Shown here: piece after piece, positions 38,126 to 50,564 of the stretch
How the letters are laid out: every line of letters begins with the position of its first letter
Numbering within the stretch: position 1 is the stretch's first letter
Position numbers and translations under genes: made by a program
Assembly (NCBI GenBank): GCA_024036415.1
Contig: JAMWET010007194.1
Coordinates: 62,001-126,000, forward strand
Origin: Prochilodus magdalenae
Taxonomy: Eukaryota > Chordata > Actinopteri > Characiformes > Prochilodontidae
Reading direction: 5' to 3'
DNA: 64,000 bases
The notes under the pieces: model-generated
Seen by the model: the letters and a program-made list of their open reading frames with translations, nothing else
Databases searched by the model: none
Told to the model about the DNA's origin: nothing

Positions 38126-38359
38126 GATGTTTTGTGAAAAATAATAAGGCAATATATACAGCCAAACTTCAATTATAAATCCTATTAATAACTTATAATT
38201 TTATAAAATGATATTATATATAACGTGTTTTTTCTATATAAAAATCCTCTACAGAGAACACACTTGATATAGAAAGCCATGCCAGTTGACCAGGGGCACC
38301 CAAGCTTTTGTTAACAACTACAGAATAAAACTGGAATAAAATGCACTTCATTATAAGAT

Positions 38360-38845
38360 TCATCATAACAGAGTGTGACACGCGCTGAACTAAAAGCAAG
38401 GCACAGTTTATTAAACAGGTCTGTACTAAACACAGCAACACCAAGAACAAGGAGATAGAAACGAGGGCTAAACTGAGTCAGAGTCAATAAACAGGCAAGG
38501 GTCAAACCAAGCAGCCAGTCAGACCAGGCAGAGGTATCAAAGGGGATAAACAAGAGGAGTAAACCAGAGAATCAAAATAGAGTCAAAGCCAGAGTAACAA
38601 GATCAAACAGAGAGAGAACGCTCGGTAAGCTACAGAGTGGCAATACTTCATAATGAGTTAGTGCCAGAGAGAAGTATTTAAACAAACACTAATTAACATC
38701 AGGTGACCAATCAATAGTCTGGAGACAGAGAGCGAGGCAGCGGGTATGATTGGGCAAGGATGAACACGTGACATCAGGTGGTGGATTATGGGAAATGGAG
38801 TCCAGGAGAGGTGAGAGGAGAACCAGCAGGCATGACAGTCTGCAA
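38360..38845 (-). repeat. Probable interspersed repeat of unknown class
   Basis: An A/G-rich block (GTTTATTAAACAGGTC, then AACAAGG, AGAGTCAAAGCCAGAGTAAC, and GACATCAGGTGGTGGATTATG) has the style of a widespread fish retroelement end region. I recall similar sequence but cannot name it, and no TIR, LTR or coding motif is visible. Confidence 0.4.
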
Positions 38846-38939
38846 TTTGAATCTGCAGTGATACAGAGTAGCGATTTAAGTATACAGTTAAAGTTCTGAG
38901 TAAAAGAACCAAATGAATGAAGGAATTAATTGCTGGGCC

Positions 38940-39078
38940 AGTGCTACGTTTTATCCTCTTATGCTGGACTAATTCGACATGACACTACAATAGCTCACTA
39001 TGGCCTCTTGAGATACAAAGTTGTATTATGAAACAGACTAGCTGGTTAGCATGCTAACTTCAGTAGGTATCTACATAT
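38940..39078 (+). repeat. Dispersed repeat, copy 2
   Basis: Same-orientation partner of 5071-5222 (see there). About 139 bp aligned, ending just after TAGCATGCTAACTTCAGTAG. Confidence 0.7.
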
Positions 39079-39349
39079 TTGGCACACTATCAGTACTATC
39101 AATTAAGGCATGAGTCTTTTGCATGATCATACGTTTAAAAGTCCAGCACTTTATGTGGCAAAGGCTACAAGATGTTTTCAGTTTTCTTCAAAATATAGAA
39201 CAGTAAGAATGATACAAAGGTGTTCCTCCTACCAATAGTATTAACACACCATCAAAAAATGAAAAAGGAATCGAACAACAGGATTGAAACTTGGTGGGTA
39301 GGTTTGATATGGTGAGACATTTCATGCAAAAGTTTCATGCTCGGTCAGG

Positions 39350-39895
39350 TTGTCCTGTTGCGTGTGCTTTCCATTCCGACTCATGCTGTTGTGTTAGCAT
39401 CCTTTGCAAGCGAAGTAGGAGAACCGATGGATTGCCTGACATGCGTGCAGTGACCGAAGAGCCACAATGGCTGACAATCAGCGAGCAGTAATGCCCTCCA
39501 TGAGCGCATGCCAGCACCATTGGCCGGCCACTGTACCATGCAGGACTACATGCACACAGACCATTACAATGACTGCCCTTAACACCAGTTTAGTGTTGCC
39601 AAACACTGCAATGGTGTCCTACCAGACTGTCATGGAGTGGCTCAAAATGCCAGCAGGCTATCTTCACTGATGAGTCCTGCTTTTGTCTTTATGGACACGA
39701 CCAATGAATCCATGTGTGGAGGCACCGTGGTCAGCACTAAGATAAACAGTTTGTTGTCACTCATCAGATGCCAAGAAGGCCTTGTGTTTCTTCACCTCCA
39801 CCCCACCACAAATGTTCAAGCTGGGTGGGATGGATTATCACAGAACACCACTAGGAACCTCTACAGCTAAACGTTGAGACGTCTTTAAGTTCCTC
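39350..39895 (+). mobile_element. Degenerate Tc1-like remnant
   Basis: Plus-strand frames give pieces of a Tc1 transposase in order. The N-terminal part ends in RRTDGLPDMRAVTEEPQWLT, and the first catalytic motif is FTDESCFCLYGHD (about 39660-39700), followed by IHVWRHRGQ. Then comes a decayed stretch ending HRTPL. Stops and frame changes separate the pieces, and the second and third catalytic motifs are not recognisable. No TIRs seen. Confidence 0.78.
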
Positions 39896-40835
39896 CTGGC
39901 AGTTGAGTTATCTGCAGATACCGACCATTAACTTCGAAAATTAATATTCAGTATTACTCTCATGCCTCTGTGACTGATGAGGGCCTGTGTATGTTCGTGT
40001 TTTCTGCCAGAATATTTCTAAAAAATGTATGACAACCACATGACAAGTGCTTAGCCTTTTTACAGTTGATTCCAAATGTCACCATCAGCTGTTAAGATGA
40101 AGAGCATTTACTTTTACAGTCTGCACCTGGAGATTTAATCAAAATCCACACCCTATATCACCTTATACGTTCATCTCAGATGGACACTCAGGGCTGCAAA
40201 ATAGTAGTAAACATGGTGTAACGTGTTGCTATGTAGTTGAAGGGCATGGAGCCACTCAGAACAAGAATGAGAAATGAAACCTGTAAAGTGAAGGCCGTCT
40301 ATAAATCAGGGTAAAGATAAATACATTCTGGGCTCACTTTAGTTTTAGGAGGTTCTGTAGTCAGCACCCTTACAACTGATGAAGGCTTATAGGTTTTTAT
40401 ATTCTTTTGTTATATGGTACATGAAATGCAAGAGTCAGAGACCTCATTGTTTGTAGACGTAGATGCAAAAGAAATGATGTCTCAATAGGTAAAATGCAAA
40501 TACAAACAGACAGCATGTATTTTAAATCTACTTTGACCTGTACTTTGACAAAATATGTAATATTTAAACTTGAAAGATGGATGTAATTATGCTTAGATAT
40601 AAAAGAAGCATCCAGGCCGTTATGAACACGTATGGTCAAGGCACATTGCTTTGCCAAAAAATGCATAAGTAAAAATCCAACAGTTGAAATAAAACACTCC
40701 GTAGTGTGCGATTGCAAGGACTTTAGGAATTTCCCCCTCAACTTTGCATAATACTATAAGAATATTCAGGGAATCAAGAGCGATTCTATGCATTAAGCAA
40801 AAGACCAAAAACCACCAAACATTCCCCATGACCTT
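39896..40835. other. Gene-free stretch
   Basis: AT-rich sequence; nothing recognisable. Confidence 0.5.
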
Positions 40836-40975
40836 TGACCCCTCAGAGGGCACTGCATTAAAAAATCTGCATGCTCTGTGATGGAGACCACTAGATGTGC
40901 TCGAGAATACGTTGAAACAGTTGTTGATAGACACCATCTGCTACTGCATTCACAAATGCAATTTAAGATCCATAC
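40836..40975 (+). mobile_element. Short fragment of Tc1/mariner family A, copy 2
   Basis: CCCTCAGAGGGCACTGCATTAA and TGCTACTGCATTCACAAATGCAA correspond to the ...CCTCAGG.GGCACTGCATTAA... and ...CGCTGCATCCACAAATGCAA... blocks of the family at 27815-28610, in the same order and spacing. Only about 140 bp is left. Confidence 0.62.
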
Positions 40976-40979
40976 CCGT

Positions 40980-41850
40980 GTGGAAGTTCAGTACAGAACT
41001 GTTTTCATTAAATACATTTTTCACATTATATAACATCATTATGACATAATCATAAGGTTATTCTTAGTGTTTTGTTAGTAAATAGTCCTTTATAGAGAAA
41101 CTTACTGCCTGTCGTGGAGATGGGAGTGTCTCAGGCATTAGACCATGTATTTAACCATTTAAGGCTTCAGACATCTGGCTCCTATCAACGCCACTGTGAA
41201 AAGTCCTTGGTAAGTTGGCAAAGTTCTTCAAATACAGTTGTATAAGTCTGCAGTTGAAGCTGATTAAAAGTGATACTTGAGTAAAACATTTGGTATCATT
41301 GGTAAACATTTTTGGAACTAATTCCATTGTTCTTGCACTCTACGCTGCTTTCATGTGGTCTCAGTTTTGTCAAAAGATTATTCCCAACTTGAGGCACTTC
41401 TTAAGTCAGATGTTGCACATATCCTGAAGTTAAGCTGAGTTGTGATGTTAACCAAGATAATGATGTTTCTTAGAAATGTGTAATAACCCACATTTTTTTA
41501 TTCTATTCAAAACACGCTCAAAATAAGTATTAAATTGATACACACAAACTGATTGCTAGCTTATAAACTACAGCAAACAAAAAACATATGAACACAACCA
41601 GCTTAAAAGAACCAGGTTCTCCTTAGAGAAACCTACCACCCAAAGCAACACCTGAATGCAGAATTAACCCTGCATCTGTTTTTTGCGTTGTCAGAAGGAG
41701 GAGTGATAAGATAAGGAAGATGTGCGTCAAACATATCATAGCTTGATCCAGCATGTAGATTTTGTGTGTTGTCCAAGGATGTAAGTTTGGTCACAATGTT
41801 AGTAGGGACACAACAATCCATATCTTACCCACTTCATCTAACAAGCCCAT
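40980..41850. other. Gene-free stretch
   Basis: AT-rich; no exon or repeat recognised. Confidence 0.5.
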
Positions 41851-42672
41851 TGGTTGACAAGTCAGGAACCCAGTCATTCACTGGTTGACAAGTCCGGAAC
41901 ACAGCCTCTTATTGGTTGAAAATCAGGAACACAGCCCCTGATTAGTTGCTAAGTCAATAACATAGCCTCTTATTGGTTAAAAAGTTAGGAACATAGCCTC
42001 TTTTTGGCAGTAATGTCAAGAACAAAGAATTCGGTTGGTTGACAAGTCAGGAACCCAGTCATTCACTGGTTGACAGGTCCAGAACACAGCCTCTTATTGG
42101 TTGAAAATCAGGAACACAGCCCCTGATTAGTTGCTAAGTCAATAACATAGCCTCTTATTGGTTAAAAAGTTAGGAACATAGCCTCTTTTTGGCAGTAATG
42201 TCAAGAACAAAGAATTCGGTTGGTTGACAAGTAAGGAACACACCCATGTATCAGTTGAAAAGTCAGAAACACAGCCACTGTTTGGTTGACAAGTCAGGAA
42301 CACAGCCTCTGATTGGTTGAAATGTCAGAAACAAAGCCCCCGACTGGTTGACAAGTCATGAACGCAGCCTCTTATTAGTTGATGAGTCAGAAACGCAGCC
42401 TCTTATTAGTTGATGAGTCAGGAACATAGCCTCTTATTAGTTGACAAGTCAGAAACACAGTTACTGCTTGGTTGGCAAGTCAGGAACACAGCCTCCAATT
42501 GTTGACGAGTCAGAAACACAGCTTATGTTTGGTTGGCAAGTCAGGAACACAATCTGTGATTGTCCGAAATGTCAGGGGGAACAGCCCCCGACTGGTTGAC
42601 AAGTCAGGAAAAGAGCCTCCAATTGTTTGTCAGGAAAATGGCTTCTGATTGGTTGACAAGTCAGGAACGGTC
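41851..42672. repeat. Minisatellite of ~31-bp monomers with a 185-bp higher-order unit
   Basis: The monomer is roughly GATTGGTTGACAAGTCAGGA followed by ACACAGCCTCT. About 26 monomers are visible with variable spacing. The first part is organised at a higher level: 41851-42035 and 42036-42220 are two nearly identical 185-bp blocks of six diverged monomers each, differing at only a few positions. From 42221 the array continues as irregular single monomers. Almost every monomer holds ATTGG, the inverse of a CCAAT box. The frames across it are broken, so it is not a protein repeat. Confidence 0.95.
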
Positions 42673-43190
<518 letters not shown>

Positions 43191-43605
43191 ACATGTATTT
43201 CAGCAATACACCCATTGTGAGAACAGATACATCTGCTCACCTGTGGTTCATAGCATGTGCCTGGCTGTAGGATGCATGCACCGCACATGACCTGAGCAGT
43301 GTCAGTAGCCAACATATACACTATTTGTCCACACGTATTCATCCACTTCATTCATTTCTTCTAAAATCAGAGGTATAAATATATGCGCTATAGAATGCGT
43401 CCTTTCGGTATATTAAAAAGGCTGATACAGTTTTACACACTCATATACACTCTATAATTACCTAGAATGAAACCAGTTGTTTAACCATTCACTCAACACT
43501 CAAGTGAACACTGGTTAAGAAACATGTCAGCACAGACACAGGCAATAAATAAAATAAACCTCGACATCAACACAAAGTAATCTGAAGATTTATGCTGCTA
43601 CTGTC

Positions 43606-44105
43606 GGGGTTCTGATACTATTTAAGGTGGATTTGTTTCACTCTTCCCTCTCTGCCCCTATATTGTTCAAGATTTGAGAAACTGTCCAGAGATGTGCAGA
43701 GAAAGCTAACATGGAATTAATGTTGTCCAGGATCTTGGATTTGTTTTGCAAATTGCAAACATCCTGAACAAGCTGTACTATTTAAGGTGGAACGGAACAT
43801 TTGACTAAGAAGCTAAATTTAGCCCCATTTACAGATGAACATCAATCATGCTTGTTCAGAATTCTTTGGAAAGAGTATAAAGGTGTCAACATGCTGTTCA
43901 CAGCCTAGAAAAAAGTATGTCTGCCAGCACTTATACAAGCTGTGGCTTTTAAGGTGGAATGGAACACTTTATTAAGAAACTGGCAAATAATACGCTAATT
44001 TCAGCCAATTTGGAAAATAAATATCATCCATGCCGGCAGATATTATTGGAAAGAGTGTGAAAAAATCTCAATTTACAATGTGGAATGGTAGATTTCTGCA
44101 TGTAT
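43606..44105. repeat. Diverged tandem repeat, period about 166 bp
   Basis: CTATTTAAGGTGGA or a variant recurs at about 43618, 43778 and 43947. The second and third units align over most of their length: AAGGTGGAACGGAACATTTGAC against AAGGTGGAATGGAACACTTT; ATCAATCATGC against ATCATCCATGC; TTGGAAAGAGTATAAA against TTGGAAAGAGTGTGAA. The first unit matches clearly only at its start. Confidence 0.65.
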
Positions 44106-47100
44106 CAACCACCATTGCTGTTGTTATATTCTTGTTCTTTCCCACTGGGTTGGAATGTGAGCTGGTATATGTAGCTGGTAAGGGGGATCATTTTGGGTGA
44201 AGTCAGAACTGTTATGTATCAGCATGGGATCTTAGAAATGGCTCATTTTTCTACATTGGTTTTTAAGGCAGGAACAACAGTGTTTGAGGTTAACAGTATG
44301 TCAGTACTATGTACTAAAATACTCTTACCGAACTATGACTTGCAGATTTCCATTCTATGGCAATTCTAATAAGGAATTTCTACCCATATTTACCCTTGCA
44401 GTTTTTTGGGAGGACTTTATACTACAACTGTGAGCATCTAAAGCAAAAAGAGCATTACTGAGGTCAGGTACTGATGTAACATAATTACCTCTGGACAACT
44501 CCAACTCATCCCAAAGGCCCTGACACTAAGCAACCAATTTAGCTTTTGTCTTGTCGCATTTTCCACAGCCAAGTACTTTGCTGACATTATTTGGCTAAAC
44601 TATGGCTTTAATGCAGAATAAAGCTATTCTTAATGTAAGTTAAGAGCAACCTTAATGCTAACTAGCATGCAGACTGTATCATTGGCTAAGTTAATGTGAA
44701 TGTCTTGAGTGCTGTAGAGTTTAGTGTGATTTGCATTATCCATGCTGGGAACTGTAATGAGACAATGCGGAAAAACAAACGTATGAAATGATGAAAAGTC
44801 TTGAATTGTGTGGGAAACAGTGGTTCTGCGCTACAGAACAGTAGTTACTAGGACAAATACATTAAATGCCTAGGTCCAGCCTAATATTAACCAAAATGAC
44901 AGATTTCAAGTCTGCAAAAAGCAAATGACCAGTGGTTGAATCAGGCTCCAGTTACTATGTTGCGTTCTTTAATGGTTCTATTAAGCATATATTCGCACAT
45001 GAATAGCGAGAAACTCTTCATTTTTAATTATAAGCCTCATTCTTATTCATTAGCATGTTCCAAAGCATAAGTGAGTCCATAGCCAAGAACATCCTTACAG
45101 TTCCCATCCATGAATTAGAACAATTGGCTTTATGTATGGGACATGCTGAGACAGACTGACTTTATCAACGTCTTTATTAACATTTGTTGACTAATAATCC
45201 ACAAAACAAACGTTGGCCTCCACTGTTTGTCCATTTTCACCCATTCTAAAAAGATGTGTGCACTTGGAAATCAGTGCAACCACGTGCTTGTGTTTATGTA
45301 TGTGAGTGCCTGTGTTTATGTACGAGTGCATGGCCTTTGACACTGTGCTGTAGTTGGAGGTTTGTTTATGTGGCTTGGTATTTATGACTTATTGTACAGG
45401 ACTCAATGAACACGATTATCTACGTGTTACGTAAGAAGTTGGACCGAGCAAGCCTGCGGTGCAAGACGTCAAAACTCTGTTATTATGGGAAGTGTGATAG
45501 GTCAAAGGCTGAGCAGGATTTCCCTCTTAGCAACCGTAACTGAGGTCCCACACACAAATATAGGCCTCTGAAACAATTACGCTGTCGCTTCTTAAGTAGC
45601 AGGAAACCTACAAGCGCCTGTCTGGCGCTGGCCTGTGTGTGTGCGTCACTGACAAAGCAGTGACCAAGATAAAGCCAAAGGTGCAATTAGTAACAGATAT
45701 CTTCCCCCATTCAGTTACATTCAGTAATACCATTAATCACAGATATCAGTGCCCCAGTGCTACCAGTCAACTGCAACCAGTTTGACTGCCTGCTAATGGG
45801 TCAACAAATAATTGAGAATACTATTAGCTAATAATGATTAGTTATGGTTCACTTCTACAAATATTGGCATGTACAATAATTACCAGTGTTACAAAGGGTT
45901 CAATAACAAAGGAATTACAATGTGATTACACTGTAACACATTGCACTGTATCCAAAGTATTTGCTAACAATGAGCCTTAACATGCAAAAAGCCTGGGATT
46001 TTAGGGATTTAATGAATCTGGCTTGCTTTGTCTAATTGTTGACTCTCAGCAATTAGACATTCCAAGAGCACAGTCATTGCTCTTCCTTGATGGGTAGGGT
46101 GTCCCTCTCTCTCCCTTTGTCACTTAGCATGTTGCTATCCAGTGTGAATTTGGTTAGCGGATGAAATAGAATTGGCAGTTGGTGTTCTCCTCCAAACTTG
46201 TAGAGCTTTCAGCAATGTCACATTAGCAACAGTTTGATAAAGGGTGTGTCAATTTAATTTTTCTTTGTGAAAAAAAAAACAAAAAACATTATTTTCCTGG
46301 CTTGGTGGCACTGGCCCTGAGAAATACAACTTAGGAATGGTTAGGGATTAGCATAAATGGCACATGGCATTGGACTGAAAGCACATCACTATTTGCCAAA
46401 CAGTTATGTTGAATGTTGATGTTGAATCTGGGACTTAACCCCCATTTGCATTTTTAGTGATGTTCATGTGTTACTTTGAACCGTTATAAAACGCTCCCAG
46501 AATGCATTGTGTTCATAACATAATCAGATCACATTCAGAGGTGGTCAGAGACAGACCTTGACCACATTTAACACAAGTGTAAATGGAATGCATGTTTATT
46601 GTCTGTATACAATGACATAAGCGGAAATGCGTCTGCAGAGTGCCAATTAGCAGGTAAGACATAAACAATGAAACAAAGGATGGAGGATATGTGAAACTGC
46701 AGCCTTCACCAAACCAAGCATCTACAGAGGACACCCAAGACAAACTTGTCATCCTCTGTGGGAAAAGTAAACAAAAGTAAAAAGGAAATGACATATGTGT
46801 AAATGTGAGGACAGTGCAGCTGGATTTGGTCAAACTGAGGACATGTTTTAGTGAACAGTGTAGAATTATCTAGAAATATAGGAATCTAGATGTATGTATA
46901 GAATATAGTTTGTGTGTATAAACTCCACACAGGTCATATGCAGCCACTGCAATGATCGTCATCAGTGGTGTGGCCGTATTTTCATTCCAGGGTCGCTCCT
47001 GTTTCCTGTTTGGTGGCTGGTGCCCTCTGAGCTCCGGTTAGAGGATGTCTAGAGGATGTCACTTTTTTCATATGTTAGACGTGTGCTTCCTCGCTTTGTG

Positions 47101-47458
47101 TCCGAGCATGCATGCAGAATACAGACCTTTACATGCATATATGCTCACAGATGTGAAATGAAGATTCTCTTTCCCCCGTGTTCTGTTCTAAAGGAAGGAC
47201 TTACAGGATTCAGTAGTAAGGGCCTCAGTTATAGATAATGAGTGAGCATCGTCTTGATAAAGCACAAGTTTAGCACATGAACTCTAATAACACTTCTAAT
47301 AAACTCACGGCCACACTTTAGTAGTACAATCAAATGCACACTGTAATGTAATTCCACTTTAGCATAGAGGGCTTCTCAGGTAGTGCAGACCAGTTCATTG
47401 CCTTGGTCCATAGTGTCACAATGGGGCCCCCATGTGGCTCCTTAGTAAATATACAATT
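44106..47458. other. Gene-free block
   Basis: AT-rich; I found no splice-bounded exon, RNA gene or recognisable transposon. Confidence 0.45.
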
Positions 47459-47615
47459 CTTTTTCTACTCCTTCTTCCTCTTCTTTTTCTTCTTCCTCTA
47501 CTTTTTTCTTTTCCTCTTCTTTTTCTTCTTTTTTAACTTCTTCTTCTTCATTTGTCTTCTTCCTTATCTTTTTCTTCTTCCTTTTCTTTTTCTTCTTCTT
47601 TTTCTTTACTTTATT
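47459..47615. repeat. Polypyrimidine (TTC/TTTTC)n tract
   Basis: About 155 bp consisting almost only of T and C on the plus strand. It leads into the TTA repeat. Confidence 0.95.
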
Positions 47616-47620
47616 GCTAT

Positions 47621-47657
47621 GATTATTATTATTATTGTTGTTGTTATTTTTATTATA

Positions 47658-47702
<45 letters not shown>

Positions 47703-47703
47703 G

Positions 47704-47788
<85 letters not shown>
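47621..47788. repeat. (TTA)n trinucleotide microsatellite
   Basis: About 56 ATT/TTA units with a few TTG interruptions. The poly-Ile and poly-Tyr frames are products of the repeat. Confidence 0.98.
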
Positions 47789-49035
47789 GTTGGTTTGATA
47801 TGGCCTAAAAAGGCGAGATCCGAATCTATCACAACACCAAATTTTTGGATGTAGCCTTTGGTTTTCAAACTGCAGCTGAGGTGTGCATTTATTTCAAGTC
47901 TAATGTCGTTGTTGTCAGTTCCACTAACCTAAGATAAAGGTCAGTCTTTCTTACTGTCTAAATCTCTGATATGTTCCATTACCACTTTTTCATTCCATTC
48001 GTGTCTCCTTAATATGACCTTAGTGCAGGTAGATTTCTAATGAATCTTTGTGCAAACAATGTAAATGTATCCTCAAAGGTTTAATTACTATGGAGTTGGG
48101 CCTTAAAACTCTCAATGGTTTTAGGGTCCAATTATGAAACTTAAATAAGCTGTTTTCACAGCGACAAAGTAAAAGGGACATAGTAATAACATTACATAGT
48201 AATAGCTTTGCACAACCTAATAAGCTGGAGACATGACATGGTTTACTGAGTCAACACAACTTAAAGAATTAAAACTGCAAAGTAATATGATTAAATTATG
48301 TTCCTTGCTAAAAGTGGTAAATATGCATCTTCAAGGGTACAACCCCATTGACAAAGGAGTGCTACCCCAGTGACAGTAGCTTTTTGTTCTTAGAGTGCCT
48401 TGATACTCAGAAACCACTCAGTGGTCCTCTCAGTACAGCAGATGGCAGCAAAAAGCAAATGTTGGTTTTCTCATACAAATACCTGTCTATTAAAATTAAA
48501 TTAATACACTAGCCTAACTATCCCATTAGTAAAGACATGCTTAAACATTTAAATGATATTTTTCCCTACTGTGTCATAAGGGGCCACCACAGAAAAAAAA
48601 GTTTTTTTAGTTTTTGATTTTTAGTGGTTGTTTTACAAAAAGTATGTAAGTGCAGGACTCAATTCCTATACTCACATACAACATTTTTAAATGTGTGTCA
48701 CAAAATGTGTGCACAAAGATCATGCACTGTGCAAGCAGTTCACAAAACTTGTTGTTTAACTTTTAACCACAATGCACCATTAATTTTATTAGGTTGTATT
48801 AGTCTCCATACTGCATTGTTGTTTTTCCTGTAACAAAGAAATGTGTTACTGTTAAAATTCATGTATAAATATTACAGTTATTGACAAAATAAGACTTTTT
48901 ACAGGCAGAATTATGTAAAAGTTTCAATTCTTATTCAATAAGAATTATGTTACTTGCTTTGCTCATATGTTACTGTATTAACTATGTGTAATGGAGTTAT
49001 GAAATGGAGAAAAGATGTTAATGTATTTCAAAAGG
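47789..49035. other. Gene-free stretch
   Basis: AT-rich, nothing recognisable. Confidence 0.5.
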
Positions 49036-49560
49036 GTCCAATTTTAGACATGTATCAAGCAGAGAACACTTCTAAGGAGATGCTGAAACTATTAAATTTG
49101 AGTTAGGAACTGTCCAGAGCATTATTCACAAATGGAAGGACACTGAGGAAACATCATCTTCGAGGATGGAATGTGGTTAGAAAGAAATCTTGATCGCTTA
49201 AACATTTGGTGAAATCAAATGGTAGAAAAACAGCAGTATAACTATATTATGTTTAATAGTGAAAGTAAGGGGATTTCCACACACACAATGAGAAGGACAC
49301 TCAAGGGATTGGGACTAAACAGCTGTGTAGCCTTAAGAAAACCACTTGAGGCTAACCAGCAAAACAGCTTCAATTTGCTAGGGAGCATAAAGATTGGATT
49401 CTGGAGCAAAGGAGTCGGATTTACCCTGTACCAGAGTGATGGATGCTTCAGGGTAGGAAGAGAGGTGACTGAAGTGATGCACCCATCATTCCTAATTCCT
49501 ACCGTACAAGCCTGTGGGGCCATGTCTAGGTTCAGCAGCGTTATGTGCCCTACCTGAATA
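49036..49560 (+). mobile_element. Degenerate Tc1-like remnant
   Basis: Plus-strand pieces in transposase order: TVQSIIHKWKDTEE (end of the first helix-turn-helix region, near 49107-49150), ISTHTMRRTLKGLGLNSCVA (second DNA-binding region, near 49272-49335), then FTLYQSDGCFRVGREV and a decayed MHPSFLIPTVQACG near 49420-49525. The first catalytic Asp motif is lost, later regions are absent and TIRs are not seen. Confidence 0.75.
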
Positions 49561-50562
49561 TACAGAACGACCTGGTTATTCCATCAACAGATTTTTTCTT
49601 CTAATTACTGTTGAATGATTTATTAGTGATTTATTTCACAGTGCATTTCTGCCTGCTTATTATTGAAGTCTGTAAACCCATTTTTGTACGCTGTTGCCTT
49701 ATGGTATTTTATGAAAGGGAAACTCTAGTTTATACTTTCACATGTGGTTTTACTCACAGATGCACATCTAAGACGCATTATAGCTGTAATGTTCACAAGG
49801 GGCTATTAGCTGAGTCACTGCTGTTGACAACACTTAGTGAATGCTGCTGAATCTGTAATGCTGAAAGGTTGGGTTTCAGAATTCCGCAGTATTCCACAAG
49901 AGGCATCTGCAGTGCAGACTTAAGCCAGTGCTATGCAACCCCTTGTGGGATAGACAGCAAAGGCTTGCGAGATGACTCTTTTACTGTGTGGATATTCCTC
50001 ATTTAGCTTATAGGGTCTATCTTTCTGGTAAAGGGCTTTATTATTAGTTTATTATTATGTAGTTTATTGTTATTATGCTTTTTTCCTGTTGTCCCAGAAG
50101 TAACTGGTGTATCTGAAGACTGGGACTGGTCTTTATCTGGTATTGTTTGTCTTGTGTTCTGGGGAATACGCAGAATCATGGTGGGAGGGTCCTATTAATG
50201 CTGCAGTGTTGGCTGGCTGCCATTTTAATCCCTTCAACAACATTAGTTTGATCTTTTTTCATTTATTGTTCTCCAAAATGTCTGAAGACAAAACTGTTAT
50301 CATGTTTTTCAATTGAATTCTTAGTATATGAATATACAATTGTATATGAATAAAACTTTATGAATTGGTGATAATGCAGCTACTGACCAATTTATGCATC
50401 AGTCCTGAACTTGCACCCTAAGATACTTCCTATTATTGGCCTGTGTCTTGGTGCAAGTCCAGATCCAGTTCCCATCGCACATACTGACAATAATGTAATT
50501 TTTGTCACTGTTATTATTTCAGTTCCTCCCATGTATCACTACACTCAGGTGCACGGAACACA
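49561..50562. other. Gene-free stretch
   Basis: AT-rich; no gene. A small AT-rich TTATTA patch lies at 50039-50080. Confidence 0.5.
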
Positions 50563-50564
50563 TA

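Noticed and set aside
47403..47854. Frames of 131 and 100 codons rich in Phe, Ile or Tyr
   Set aside because: They are translations of the polypyrimidine and TTA repeats.
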